NCBI GenBank assembly: GCA_017482355.1
Contig: JAFUNJ010000010.1
Span: 186,001 to 250,000 of the forward strand
Direction: 5' to 3'
DNA length: 64,000 bases
Source: Clostridia bacterium
GTDB taxonomy: Bacteria > Bacillota > Clostridia > Oscillospirales > CAG-272
Below the pieces are notes generated by a model. The model worked only from the letters and a program-made list of their open reading frames with translations. It ran no database searches and was not told where the DNA came from. Positions 26,938 through 36,063 of this stretch are shown in pieces (position 1 is the stretch's first letter; the number at the start of each line of letters is the position of its first letter). The position numbers were made by a program, and so were the translations under genes.

Positions 26938-28440
26938 TTACATTGCTTTTTCGATCGCGTCACCGATCTCTTTTCTGACGAGCGCGATCTTGTCGATATC
27001 GGCGGTAAACTCGGTAAGCGAGGGAGTGATCTCGTTTATCTTCTTAATAACGTAGTCGCGTCCGAGGAGCTTTTCAGCGAGCGCGAACAGCTCGTAGTCC
27101 TCAATACCGTCGCGGAAAATCTTCATTCTTATAGACGATACGGGGCCGTCAATACCGACCTTCGTTCCTGGATAGCAGAGGATTCCCTCACCGTAAACGG
27201 GAACGGGCTCCTCGCCGGGGTTGAGCCCCTTACAGCTGTTCCAGAGGTCTTCCCAGGGATTTATCTTATGGCCGTGGTAATCCCACGCGTTACAGCACCA
27301 GTAGAGGAATCCCGTTGCGCCTCTCTCGTATGTCTGCCAGAACAGCGATCTCTGACAAATTCCCGAATAATCGGCAAACAGGGCGCCGTAGGGCTTGATC
27401 GGCGCGTTGCAGACGTAAGTCCACATTCTGTCTCCGCGCGCGATAAGATCGTCCATTCTCTGCCAAAACGTCTTTTCGGGCTTATAGTTCAGGTACTGAC
27501 CGTAAGACATCTCGTCGTCGTAAAGAGCGAGCTTCGGGCAGTGGAGGTTTATATACTCCGCCATATGATCGACCTGGTCGCTGTTTTCGCCTATCTGAAT
27601 GTCCGTATAATAGGGCGAGGTACGTCCGATCTTGGGACAAAGCTTGATAAGACGCTCGCATCTCTTCTTAAGCTCCTCGAGCTTTTCCATATCATCCGGC
27701 TCGTCAAGGGGATAGAAGAACGCCTTTTTCGTCCATTCGGGATTGCTTACTATCTTGTTATAGTACTGAAGAAGCTTATCGTCGTCAACCTCCCAAAGCA
27801 CCGAAAATGCGGTCACACGCGGGTCGGACATATATTCGTCAGCGCGGGGGTCGAGTATATCGTAAGGGAGAACGTAGGCGCTGATGCCGTGGTCGAGGAG
27901 CATCTCGTAATACTTCTTGTAAAGCTCGTCGTCACAGTAGCCGTGCAGGCTTTCGATGCGCCATCTGCGCAGACCTACTGCGGTCTGAAGCGTTTTGTTT
28001 ACGGGGAGCGCGAAGTTCCAGACGTGAAGGGTTATCTCGTATTTTCCAATAACAACGCCGTCACTTATCGCCTCGAAAACAAGCGCGTGATCGCCCGATT
28101 CTGTGTTTTCCGAAGTTCTGAATTCAACAAGGATCGGGGTCGTTTCGCCCGCCTTCAGCGCGATCTCCTCACCGTTATAGGGAGGGGTCGAGTCGGTATA
28201 ATACTTGCCCTCGATAAGGTGCTTGTTAGCAAGCGAGGACATTTCGTAAAGAAGCGAGCTGTCTCCCGAAGCGAGCTTAAGAGCTATCGCGCAGTCGTTT
28301 TCGGGACGGAACGCGATCTGACAGCCCTCAGTCTCGCCCTTTGCCATATAGACCGTGTAATTTTTCGATGCTCCCGCCGCCGAATCGGAGCGGAGCTTGT
28401 CATAGCTGTGCGTTATCCAGCTTGAAATTTTGGTGTTCAT
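26938..28440 (-). CDS. DUF4091 domain protein, glycoside-hydrolase-like
   Basis: 500 residues. The ATG at 28440 follows AAAGGAGAACACT; upstream in-frame starts fall in repeat DNA. The N-terminal part is a beta domain (GETEGCQIAFRPEN, LHVWNFALP). The middle is a TIM-barrel-like region with FFYPLDEPDD near residue 240 and MWTYVCNAPIKPYG, and the C-terminus is the DUF4091 signature region (GATGFLYWCCNAWDYHGHK, GEGILCYPG, SSIRMKIFRDGIEDYELF). DUF4091 proteins are related to GH123-like enzymes. No export signal is seen, so a cytoplasmic oligosaccharide substrate is possible. It follows the uronate operon on the same strand but behind a terminator. Confidence 0.82.
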   Translation of the reverse strand: MNTKISSWITHSYDKLRSDSAAGASKNYTVYMAKGETEGCQIAFRPENDCAIALKLASGDSSLLYEMSSLANKHLIEGKYYTDSTPPYNGEEIALKAGETTPILVEFRTSENTESGDHALVFEAISDGVVIGKYEITLHVWNFALPVNKTLQTAVGLRRWRIESLHGYCDDELYKKYYEMLLDHGISAYVLPYDILDPRADEYMSDPRVTAFSVLWEVDDDKLLQYYNKIVSNPEWTKKAFFYPLDEPDDMEKLEELKKRCERLIKLCPKIGRTSPYYTDIQIGENSDQVDHMAEYINLHCPKLALYDDEMSYGQYLNYKPEKTFWQRMDDLIARGDRMWTYVCNAPIKPYGALFADYSGICQRSLFWQTYERGATGFLYWCCNAWDYHGHKINPWEDLWNSCKGLNPGEEPVPVYGEGILCYPGTKVGIDGPVSSIRMKIFRDGIEDYELFALAEKLLGRDYVIKKINEITPSLTEFTADIDKIALVRKEIGDAIEKAM

Positions 28441-28477
28441 AGTGTTCTCCTTTGATAGAGCTGTAAAAAAGTACGTT

Positions 28478-28560
28478 CGAAGGTTGTTGTACGTGGGGAA
28501 GCAAGCACCGCGTTGTTGGCCTTCCCCAAGGGGAAGGCAAGACAACGTTATTCGTTTTCG
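28478..28560. repeat. Interspersed repeat, family 1 (short copy)
   Basis: CCTTCCCCAAGGGGAAGGCAAGACAACG hairpin block (28521-28555 approximately), matching the copy at 45401-45430. Confidence 0.6.
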
Positions 28561-28579
28561 TTATGTCATGGATAAACAA

Positions 28580-28605
28580 ACGGGCGGACAATATTCGCCC
28601 GCTTG
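28580..28605 (-). terminator. Terminator of the uronate operon
   Basis: GCGGGCG / CGCCCGT stem (minus strand) with an 8-nt loop followed by TTTGTTT, 7 bp after the kdgK stop. Confidence 0.7.
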
Positions 28606-28611
28606 AAATTA

Positions 28612-29634
28612 TTATCTCTGTACTCGTCCGCTTGCGTCGCCGCCTGCGAGGGTCATTACCTCGGCAACCGAAACGAGGTTGTAGTCGCCCTCGATGGAAT
28701 GCTTGAGACAGCTTGCCGCGATCGCGAACTCGATCGTCGCCTGCGGATCTGCGCCGTTCATCATCGAATAGATGAGACCGCCGCCGAAGCTGTCGCCGCC
28801 GCCAACGCGGTCAACGATATGAATGCTGTACTTCTTGGAGAAATACGCCTGACCGCCCGTGTAAAGCATGCCCGACCAGTCGTTGTCGTTTGCGCTCTTG
28901 CTCTCGCGGAGCGTGATCGCAACTGCCTTGAAGCCGAAGCGGTCGGTGAGCTTCTTCGCAACCGAGATATAACCGTCACGGTCGAGCTTTCCGCCCGTGA
29001 TGTCGCTTCCGTCGGCTTCGATTCCGAAAACGTCCTTTGCGTCCTCCTCGTTTGCGATGCAAACGTCAACGAACTTGCAGATCTCGCCCATTACCTGTCC
29101 TGCTTTTTCCTTACTCCAGAGCTTCTTGCGGAAGTTGAGGTCGCAGGAAACGGTGATTCCCTTTGCTCTTGCCGCCTTACATGCCTCAAGAGTGATCTCA
29201 GCCATTTCGTCGGAAAGTGCGGGAGTGATTCCCGTAAAGTGGAACCATTCTGCGCCGTCAAGGATAGAATCCCAGTCGAAGTCATCTTTTTTAGCCATCG
29301 CAATAGCGCTGTACGCGCGGTCGTAAATGACCTTGCTCGGACGCTGAGAAGCGCCCTTTTCGCAGTAGTAGATACCGACTCTCTCACCGCCGCGGACGAT
29401 CTTCGAGGTATCGACTCCGAACTTACGGAGACTGTTTACTGCCGACTGACCGATCTCGTGCGTCGGGAGCTTAGTAACGAACTGTGCGTTGATTCCGTAA
29501 TTGGATAGCGAGACCGCTACGTTTGCCTCGGCACCGCCGAAGGTCGCCTGATACTTTTCCGCCTGAAGGAATCTGAGATAATTTTCGGGCGCAAGGCGAA
29601 GCATAAGCTCGCCGAAGGTTACTGCTGTTTTCAT
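28612..29634 (-). CDS. kdgK: 2-dehydro-3-deoxygluconate kinase
   Basis: 340 residues, PfkB/ribokinase fold. N-terminal FGELMLRLAP and GGAEANVAVSLSNYG; C-terminal RVGGGDSFGGGLIYSM with the catalytic Asp in GGGDSF. Phosphorylates KDG with ATP to KDPG in the cytoplasm. Its ATG overlaps the eda stop by 4 bp (ATGA), and eda itself follows uxaC, so it is the last step-gene of the operon before the terminator. PfkB paralogues vary in specificity, but the neighbours fix this one. Confidence 0.93.
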   Translation of the reverse strand: MKTAVTFGELMLRLAPENYLRFLQAEKYQATFGGAEANVAVSLSNYGINAQFVTKLPTHEIGQSAVNSLRKFGVDTSKIVRGGERVGIYYCEKGASQRPSKVIYDRAYSAIAMAKKDDFDWDSILDGAEWFHFTGITPALSDEMAEITLEACKAARAKGITVSCDLNFRKKLWSKEKAGQVMGEICKFVDVCIANEEDAKDVFGIEADGSDITGGKLDRDGYISVAKKLTDRFGFKAVAITLRESKSANDNDWSGMLYTGGQAYFSKKYSIHIVDRVGGGDSFGGGLIYSMMNGADPQATIEFAIAASCLKHSIEGDYNLVSVAEVMTLAGGDASGRVQR

Positions 29635-30191
29635 TTGTTTTCTGCCTCCATTTTATCAAGTGCCTCGCTTACCATAAAGCTTCCGCCGACGGCGTAGACC
29701 TTATCGAAGCTGAGGAAATCCTCAAGATTGTTTCTGTCAACTCCGCCCGTCGGAATGAATTTGATCTGCGGGAAGGGTGCGGCAAGCGCCTTGAGCGCCT
29801 TAAGACCGCCGTATACGTTCGCAGGGAAGAATTTTACTACCGTGATTCCCATTTCGAGCGCCTGCATGATCTCGGTGGGTGTTACGCAGCCGGGATAGTA
29901 GGTGATCCCTCTCTCCTTACAGATATTTGCGACCGGTACCGAAAGACCGGGCGAAACGATGAACTTCGCACCTGCCTCAAGTGCCTTTTCGCACTGCTCG
30001 GCGTTGATAACGGTTCCGGCACCGATATTCATATCGGGATAGTTCTTGACCGCGTAAGCGATCGCTTCAGCGGCGCAAGCGGTACGGAAGGTGATCTCCG
30101 CACAGTTAATTCCGCTCTTTTTGAGCGCGGTGAGTATCTTATCGGTCTCACCTAATTCTTTGATAACAACAACAGGAATGAGCTTATCCAT
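29631..30191 (-). CDS. eda: 2-keto-3-deoxy-6-phosphogluconate aldolase (short form)
   Basis: 186 residues. KDPG aldolase motifs: catalytic Glu in EITFRT near residue 34, GAGTVIN, SPGLSVP, the Schiff-base Lys in VVKFFPA near 121, and PTGGVDRNN. It splits KDPG into pyruvate and glyceraldehyde 3-phosphate. It is about 20 residues shorter than E. coli Eda, lacking most of the N-terminal helix and ending soon after GGSFMV; the active site is complete. It overlaps uxaC by 8 bp and kdgK by 4 bp. Confidence 0.92.
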   Translation of the reverse strand: MDKLIPVVVIKELGETDKILTALKKSGINCAEITFRTACAAEAIAYAVKNYPDMNIGAGTVINAEQCEKALEAGAKFIVSPGLSVPVANICKERGITYYPGCVTPTEIMQALEMGITVVKFFPANVYGGLKALKALAAPFPQIKFIPTGGVDRNNLEDFLSFDKVYAVGGSFMVSEALDKMEAENK

Positions 30192-31572
30192 CTTTCTTTA
30201 CCCCCAAATATTCAACTACGTTGTTTATACAAATGTCTTTTACGACGTTTCCGACAAATTCAATATCGCTCGTCATCTCGCCCTTTTCCATCATTTCGCC
30301 GAAATACGCGCAAAGGATGCGGCGGAAGTAGTGATGACGCGGATAGGAAAGAAAGGAACGGCTGTCGGTAAGCATACCGACGAAGGCGCCGATATGTCCT
30401 GTCGCAGTAAGGTCGCGCAGGTGATTTTCCATTCCGACCTTGTTGTCAAGGAACCACCATGCCGGACCGAACTGCATCTTGCCCTTGGCGATACCGTCCT
30501 GGAATGATCCGATAAGCGTCATGATCTCAGTGTTCATCTTCGGGTTGAGGTTGAAGACGATAGTCTTCGGAAGCGAGCCCTCGTTATTCAGGCGGTCGAA
30601 CAGACGCGACATATTCGCGATACTGTTATCCTCCGCAATACTGTCATAGCCGGTATCAAGACCGAGCTTTTTAAGCATAACTGCGTTATTGTTTCTCATC
30701 GCGCCGATATGAAGCTCGGTCGCAAGATCATACTTTGCATAAAGCTTGAAGAGGAAATACGTAAGATATCCCTTGAATATCTCCTGCTCCTCATTACTTA
30801 CGGGATTTCCCTCAAGACGGCTTGCAAATACCTTGGCGGCATCCGCCTTGTCGGCTACGGGATAGACCTTCTGAAGCGCAATGTCGGTGGCAACCGTGCC
30901 GTGCGCGATGAATTCCTTCAGGCGTTCTTCGATGCGTCTTTCTAGGCAGTTAAGGCACTTTATATCGCCAAGCTTGGAAACGAAGGTCAGATACGCGTCT
31001 GCCTCGATATTCATTATCTTGTCTGCGCGGAAGGCGGGATAGACCTTGAAGCCGTAATTCTTCTTTTCGATCTCCTCGAAAGTAGATAGGTCGTCGAATA
31101 TCTCGTTCGTCGTGCAGAGATACTTAACGTTTGAGCCCTCAATAAGACTCTGAGGAGTGACGTTGTTTTCTTTAATATAGGCGTTGCACTGCTCCCAGAT
31201 CGCCTCTGCGTTCTTCTCGTTTATTTCAAGAGTACAGCCGAAAAACGTCTCAAGCTCGACCTGCGACCAATGGTAAAGCGGATTGCCGAAGGCAGTACCG
31301 AGAGTGCGGCAGTAAGCAAGGAACTTTTCCTTGTTCGAGGCGCCTCCCGTGATATATTCCTCGTCAACACCGTAGTTGCGCATAAGACGCCACTTGTAAT
31401 GGTCGCCCGAGAGCCAGATCTCGTAAAGATCGGAAAACTGCTTGTTTTCAAGTATCGCCTTTTCGGGAAGATGACAGTGGTAGTCGAATATCGGCATATC
31501 GGATGCGTATTCGTAATAAAGCTTTTCCGCCGTCTTTGTGGTCAGCAAAAAATTTTCCTTAATGTAGCTCAT
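30184..31572 (-). CDS. uxaC: Glucuronate/galacturonate isomerase
   Basis: 462 residues, amidohydrolase-fold uronate isomerase. N-terminal FDYHCHLPEKAI holds the HxH metal motif; WRLMRNYGVDEEYITG, ATELHIGAMRNNN and SRSFLSYPRHHYFRRILC are signature segments. It converts D-galacturonate to tagaturonate, or glucuronate to fructuronate. A strong AAAGGAG site precedes the ATG. It is separated from uxaA by a 305-bp run of hairpins and overlaps eda. Confidence 0.96.
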   Translation of the reverse strand: MSYIKENFLLTTKTAEKLYYEYASDMPIFDYHCHLPEKAILENKQFSDLYEIWLSGDHYKWRLMRNYGVDEEYITGGASNKEKFLAYCRTLGTAFGNPLYHWSQVELETFFGCTLEINEKNAEAIWEQCNAYIKENNVTPQSLIEGSNVKYLCTTNEIFDDLSTFEEIEKKNYGFKVYPAFRADKIMNIEADAYLTFVSKLGDIKCLNCLERRIEERLKEFIAHGTVATDIALQKVYPVADKADAAKVFASRLEGNPVSNEEQEIFKGYLTYFLFKLYAKYDLATELHIGAMRNNNAVMLKKLGLDTGYDSIAEDNSIANMSRLFDRLNNEGSLPKTIVFNLNPKMNTEIMTLIGSFQDGIAKGKMQFGPAWWFLDNKVGMENHLRDLTATGHIGAFVGMLTDSRSFLSYPRHHYFRRILCAYFGEMMEKGEMTSDIEFVGNVVKDICINNVVEYLGVKKDG

Positions 31573-31612
31573 AATTATCTCCTTTTAAGAGTCATTATAA
31601 CGACAATCGAAA

Positions 31613-31805
31613 GTCGAAATTCTTGAATTTCGACGGCAAATCTATGATTTGCCAACAGTTTTCCATGAGAAAACTGTCGATTTCTGTTTCAATGAATGTA
31701 GCCCAAAAAGCAGAGAGCTTTTTGGGGCGGCTGATATATCAGCCGCGACAAGGTTTTTTTGCCTTTTCGACATCCTACATTCATTATAATTACCTGTAAT
31801 TATAA
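31613..31805. repeat. Array of six perfect hairpins between uxaA and uxaC
   Basis: The 305-bp gap holds no ORF but six palindromes in a row: 31613-31634, 31635-31653, 31655-31677, 31702-31726, 31727-31746 (GCGGCTGATATATCAGCCGC) and 31784-31805. An outer inverted repeat AATGAATGTAG (31691-31701)/CTACATTCATT (31775-31785) encloses two of them. As RNA it would form a chain of hairpins between two cistrons; it could also be a mobile palindromic element. Confidence 0.85.
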
Positions 31806-31877
31806 ATGAATTTCTTTCTTATTTCAACCTTTTTGCTAAGATTGTTCGGTTTTATCACAGAAAAACGAAATACTGTC

Positions 31878-33275
31878 TCAAAGAGTAACGCCCGTTTTGT
31901 AGAAGGCGATCTCTCGCACGGCTTCGCTCTTGCAGATATATTCGCCGTTTATCGTCTTTTTGATAAGGTCGTATAGTCCGTCGGCATCCATACTGTGCGC
32001 ACTGAAATCTATCCAGCCGTTTTTCTTACCTGCGAGTGCCTCGTTCGTCGATATCTTCATCGTCGGAACGAAGGTCGAAAAGGGCGTGCCGCGTCCCGTC
32101 GTAAAGAGAACTATCTGACATCCTGCCGCCGCAAGCGCAGTCGCAGCGATAAGGTCGTTACCCGGCGCATCAAGCACCGAAAGACCTGTTTTTCTCACCC
32201 TGTCACCGTAGGAAAGAACGTCAACGACCGCCGTACTTCCGCCCTTCTTTATACAGCCGAGCGATTTTTCTTCAAGCGTCGTAATGCCCCCTGCCTTGTT
32301 TCCGGGGCTGGGGTTTTCGTAAACGGGGAATCCGCGGTCGGTGTAATACTTTTTGAAGTCGATTATCATCTTCTTGTATGCTTCAAAAACCTCAGCGCTC
32401 TGACATCTGTTCATCAATATCTGCTCCGCGCCGAACATCTCGGGAACCTCGGTAAGCACCGTGCTTCCGCCTGCCGCGATAACGCGGTCGGAAACCGTGC
32501 CGACAAGCGGATTTGCCGTTATGCCCGAAAAGCCGTCCGAGCCGCCGCATTTAAGACCGATCCTGAGCTCGGAATAGGGTCTTTCTTCCCTGCTGCATTC
32601 CTTAGCCCTCTCGGCGAATTTTGCGATAATATCAAGCCCGTAAGCAATTTCGTCCTCAACATCCTGACAGTTGAAAAACTCAATATTGTCACGCCCAAAC
32701 GGCGCAAGATATTCCTTGATCCCGTTAAGCCCGTTATTTTCACAGCCGAGTCCGACGAAAAGCACGAATGCCGCGTTCGGATTGAGCGCGATAGCGCAAA
32801 GAAGTTTCTTTATGTTCTCGTTATCCTCGCCGAGCTGCGAGCAGCCGAACTGATGCGTAAAGGTGTAGATGCCGTCAAGCGTTCCGCCGACAAGCTTCTG
32901 CGCCTGCTCGCACATCTTTATGCAGACCTGATTTACGCATCCGACTGTCGGTATTATGTATATCTCGTTTCTGATACCCGTCTCGCCGTAGGGTCGGCGG
33001 TAGCCCATAAAGGTATCGTATCCGCTTCCCGTCTTGCAGTCTGTCGGCTGATAAACGTATTCAACGTCCTCGTCAAGATGCGAACGGAGATTGTGACTGT
33101 GTACCCACTCGCCCTCCTTTATATCAGAGGTCGCGCGTCCGATTATCTCGCCGTACTTTATCACTGTCTCGCCCTCCGAAATATCGCGGCGGGCGAACTT
33201 GTGACCCCTCGGTATCTTGCCGTCCTCAAGAGAAACGGCAACGTTGTCCTTTTCGTTTATGATGAGAGTTTTCAT
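31878..33275 (-). CDS. uxaA: Altronate dehydratase (UxaA family)
   Basis: 465 residues. The N-terminal SAF domain (about 1-70; RGHKFARRDISEGETV) precedes a UxaA/GarD dehydratase domain with GYRRPYGETGIRNE, PTVGCVNQVC, HQFGCSQLGEDNE, GLKCGGSDGFSGITANP and FTTGRGTPFS. It removes water from altronate to give KDG. First gene of the leftward uronate operon, divergent from an AraC regulator. A tagaturonate reductase (UxaB) gene, needed between UxaC and UxaA, is not in the window. Confidence 0.92.
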   Translation of the reverse strand: MKTLIINEKDNVAVSLEDGKIPRGHKFARRDISEGETVIKYGEIIGRATSDIKEGEWVHSHNLRSHLDEDVEYVYQPTDCKTGSGYDTFMGYRRPYGETGIRNEIYIIPTVGCVNQVCIKMCEQAQKLVGGTLDGIYTFTHQFGCSQLGEDNENIKKLLCAIALNPNAAFVLFVGLGCENNGLNGIKEYLAPFGRDNIEFFNCQDVEDEIAYGLDIIAKFAERAKECSREERPYSELRIGLKCGGSDGFSGITANPLVGTVSDRVIAAGGSTVLTEVPEMFGAEQILMNRCQSAEVFEAYKKMIIDFKKYYTDRGFPVYENPSPGNKAGGITTLEEKSLGCIKKGGSTAVVDVLSYGDRVRKTGLSVLDAPGNDLIAATALAAAGCQIVLFTTGRGTPFSTFVPTMKISTNEALAGKKNGWIDFSAHSMDADGLYDLIKKTINGEYICKSEAVREIAFYKTGVTL

Positions 33276-33350
33276 GGAAGTAAGCTTCCCCTTCGCAGAG
33301 CAGTTTTCGCAGAAGTACCATTGTACGATTACATTATAATCAATATTTTA

Positions 33351-33379
33351 TTGACATACAATATAAAATGTGCTAAAAT
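33351..33379 (+). promoter_or_regulatory. Promoter of the AraC gene at 33430
   Basis: TTGACA (33351-33356), 17-bp spacer, TAAAAT (33374-33379). Confidence 0.75.
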
Positions 33380-33429
33380 AGTTCGAAATTACATATAAAT
33401 TTTAATTATTTTTATATAAGGATCGGCTT

Positions 33430-34227
33430 ATGAAGCATTTTTTGGAAGTCGAAGAATCAATTAAAACCGTGCCGTGGAACATGAACGGTCTTCATTCGCA
33501 TTCGCACTACGAGATATTTTTCCTCACAAAGGGCGAAAGAGAATATTTCTTCAAAAACGTTCAGTACCACATACAGGCGCCCTGCATAATAATAATTCCG
33601 CCGCACACGATGCACATGACCGAGGGCGGACCCTTTGAAAGAACGCTCATCGACGTGTCGGAGGATTACCTGAACAACTATCAGAAGGTCATTCTCGCCG
33701 AAAAATCGACGAGGATACTGAAGCCGTCGGACGAGCAGGCAAAGGAGCTTATGTCTCTGTTCAGAGAAATGGTCGAGACAGACCGACATTCCAAGCACGC
33801 GGACGACGTTTTGGGCACTCTGTTTTCCTACACCCTGCACGTCATAAACAAGATAAAAACTCAGGACATGGACTCGGTAAGCTTCGAAAAAAGCTATATA
33901 CCGCCGCTCGTTCTGAAGGCGGTCAATTACCTGAACGTCACCTACGCCGAGGATCATACCCTTGAAGGGCTCGCAAAGCACTTTTTCGTCTCAAAGGCGA
34001 CGATAATGTATAACTTCAATAAGTACCTTCACTGTCCGCCTATGGACTATCTTCTGATGCTTCGTCTGAGCAAGGCAAAGGAAGAGCTTATAAATACAAA
34101 AAAGAGCATAAGGGAAATCTCCGAAAGCTGCGGATTTTCGTCCCCAAACTATTTCAGCTTGATCTTCAAGCGCAAGGAAAACATATCCCCCGGCAACTAC
34201 AGAAAATATCAGAATACGAAAAAATAA
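33430..34227 (+). CDS. AraC family regulator, probable control of uronate genes
   Basis: 265 residues. Cupin-like sensor with NGLHSHSHYEIFFLTKGERE split over 15-38, then PPHTMHMTEGG; two C-terminal helix-turn-helices (HTLEGLAKHFFVSKATIMYN, KSIREISESCGFSSPNYFSL). Divergent from uxaA with 154 bp between, so regulation of the uronate operon is likely. The ligand is presumably a uronate or KDG-type intermediate. Confidence 0.9.
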   Translation: MKHFLEVEESIKTVPWNMNGLHSHSHYEIFFLTKGEREYFFKNVQYHIQAPCIIIIPPHTMHMTEGGPFERTLIDVSEDYLNNYQKVILAEKSTRILKPSDEQAKELMSLFREMVETDRHSKHADDVLGTLFSYTLHVINKIKTQDMDSVSFEKSYIPPLVLKAVNYLNVTYAEDHTLEGLAKHFFVSKATIMYNFNKYLHCPPMDYLLMLRLSKAKEELINTKKSIREISESCGFSSPNYFSLIFKRKENISPGNYRKYQNTKK

Positions 34228-34344
34228 ATTCCACCGTTATCGGTATTCTTCGTATTAACGCTTGTTTTTCGAGATCATATAATAAGATCAGCGCATTGTT
34301 TTTTGCATAAACGCCAATCATATTACGGGAATTTTATTTGCATA

Positions 34345-34373
34345 TTGAAAAAACCAAAGAAAAATGCTATAAT
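34345..34373 (+). promoter_or_regulatory. Promoter of the VTT membrane protein gene
   Basis: TTGAAA (34345-34350), 17-bp spacer, TATAAT (34368-34373). Confidence 0.7.
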
Positions 34374-34399
34374 TTGTAAAAACAAAAAAGGAGGCGCGC

Positions 34400-35092
34400 A
34401 TGGAAAAGAAGAAAAAATTTCGAATAAGCGGCAGAGACTGGTATCTCATAATATCGCTCGTTGTTCTCATCACGCTTCTTCTTGTCGGAACCTTTACAAT
34501 CGGTCCGAAGCTTGTTGACGCCGCGCGCGACCCCGAAAAGCTGCGCGCAGAGCTTGGGGGAAACAACCCGAAGAGCTGGCTTATCTTTATAGGAATACAG
34601 TTCCTTCAAGTGCTTTTCGCATTCATTCCCGGTGAGTTTATCGAAATTGCCGCAGGATATATCTACGGTCCGTTTCTCGGAACAGTTCTGTGCCTGCTCG
34701 GCGTTTTGCCGGCGACCTGCCTCATTTTCGGACTCACAAAGCTGCTCGGACGCAAATTCACGAAGATCACTCTCGACGAAAAGGACTTAAAGAAGTTCGG
34801 CTTCTTAAACGACGAAAAGAAGCTGACGACGACCCTTTTCTTGCTCTACTTTTTCCCGGGAACGCCAAAGGACGTAATAACATACTTTGCAGGAATCACT
34901 AAGATAAAATTTCTGCCGTTCCTCTTAATAAGCGTATTTTGCCGGATCCCCTCGATACTCACTTCAACTCTCGCCGGCGGAGCGCTCGGCGAAAATAAAT
35001 TCCTGCTGACGCTCGTCATCTTCGGCGTAACGGGAATCGCGGTGTTTTTCGGCTGGCTAATGTTCAAGAAAATCTCGATGAAGAAAAACTGA
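34400..35092 (+). CDS. TVP38/TMEM64 (VTT/DedA-like) membrane protein
   Basis: 230 residues with about five hydrophobic segments (near 15-35, 55-75, 80-110, 145-190, 205-225). The VTT core includes FIPGEFIEIAAGYIYGPFLG and the later FPGTPKDVITYFAG, both typical of DedA/TVP38 proteins with re-entrant loops. Relatives move or flip lipids or act in envelope stress; no specific function can be assigned. AAGGAGG lies before the ATG. It is a single gene. Confidence 0.9.
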   Translation: MEKKKKFRISGRDWYLIISLVVLITLLLVGTFTIGPKLVDAARDPEKLRAELGGNNPKSWLIFIGIQFLQVLFAFIPGEFIEIAAGYIYGPFLGTVLCLLGVLPATCLIFGLTKLLGRKFTKITLDEKDLKKFGFLNDEKKLTTTLFLLYFFPGTPKDVITYFAGITKIKFLPFLLISVFCRIPSILTSTLAGGALGENKFLLTLVIFGVTGIAVFFGWLMFKKISMKKN

Positions 35093-35106
35093 ATGACAAA
35101 AAAGTA

Positions 35107-35135
35107 TTGCCAACTTTATCATTTTATGGTACAAT
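35107..35135 (+). promoter_or_regulatory. Promoter of the DNA methyltransferase gene
   Basis: TTGCCA (35107-35112), 17-bp spacer, TACAAT (35130-35135). Confidence 0.65.
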
Positions 35136-35198
35136 CGTGTCTGTGAAAACGGATTTTGAAGTAATATAACAATGTGCATTGCACTCATTGAGGAGTAC

Positions 35199-36017
35199 AT
35201 GAATAACAATGTATTTTTGACTGACAAAAAAATTGATGCAGTATACTGTGGCGACTGTGTTGAATTGATGAAAGAAATCACGGATAACAGCATTGACGTT
35301 GTTGTCACTTCCCCGCCATACGATTCGCTCAGAACGTATAACGGCTATACATTCGATCTTCACAAAACAGGAGAGCAAATTCACCGTGTTCTTAAGCCCG
35401 GAGGAATTTGCGCCATGGTCATACAAGATCAGACAAAAGATTTTGGGAAATCTTTAACATCATTTAGAACAATTGTTGACTGGTGTGACAGTTTTGGATT
35501 CAAGCTTTTTGAAAATGTCATCTACCGCAAAAACGGAACGGAGGGAGCGTGGTGGAAAGCTCGTTTTCGAGTTGATCACGAGTACATTCCGCTGTTTTTG
35601 AAAGGCGGTCGCCCCGCATACTTCAATAAGGAGCCGCTGAAAATACCCTCAAAACACGGCGGTAAAGTTATGACGGGAAGCGGAAACCGAAAAACGAACG
35701 GCGAAACAAGCGACACCGTTCGTAGAGAGATAAACGCCATGAAATGCAGGGGTACCATTTGGAACTATTTGATGGCGGGCGACAAAAATCCCCTTAAAAG
35801 AAGGCACCCGGCAGTATTTCCCGATCAAATTCCCGCTGACGTAATAACTTGCTTCTGTCCGGAAGGCGGAATCGTTCTTGATCCATTTATGGGCTGCGGC
35901 TCGACCGCCGTATCGGCAGTTAAATTAGGCAGGCATTTTATCGGTTTTGATATTTCCCAAGAATACGTCGATCTTTCTTACGAGCGATTGGCAAAAGATG
36001 CGGGATTCACGATCTAA
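35199..36017 (+). CDS. Site-specific DNA methyltransferase (beta-class order; m4C or m6A)
   Basis: 272 residues from the ATG at 35199, which has GAGGAG upstream; an ATG at 35172 is possible but has no ribosome site. Catalytic motif VVTSPPYDSLRT comes first, near residue 40, and the AdoMet motif DPFMGCGSTAVSAVKLGRHFIG near 235 comes last, which is the beta-class order. SPPY rather than DPPY favours N4-cytosine methylation. No endonuclease gene is adjacent on the same strand, so it is an orphan methyltransferase or part of a decayed system with the convergent genes at 36064-37324. Confidence 0.9.
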   Translation: MNNNVFLTDKKIDAVYCGDCVELMKEITDNSIDVVVTSPPYDSLRTYNGYTFDLHKTGEQIHRVLKPGGICAMVIQDQTKDFGKSLTSFRTIVDWCDSFGFKLFENVIYRKNGTEGAWWKARFRVDHEYIPLFLKGGRPAYFNKEPLKIPSKHGGKVMTGSGNRKTNGETSDTVRREINAMKCRGTIWNYLMAGDKNPLKRRHPAVFPDQIPADVITCFCPEGGIVLDPFMGCGSTAVSAVKLGRHFIGFDISQEYVDLSYERLAKDAGFTI

Positions 36018-36018
36018 A

Positions 36019-36059
36019 ATATAAAAAGCGAACGAAAAGTATCGTTCGCTTTTTATATT
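36019..36059. terminator. Bidirectional terminator between convergent genes
   Basis: AATATAAAAAGCGAACGA / TCGTTCGCTTTTTATATT stem with 6-nt loop; T-runs in both directions for the methyltransferase and the DHH-like gene. Confidence 0.88.
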
Positions 36060-36063
36060 GAGT

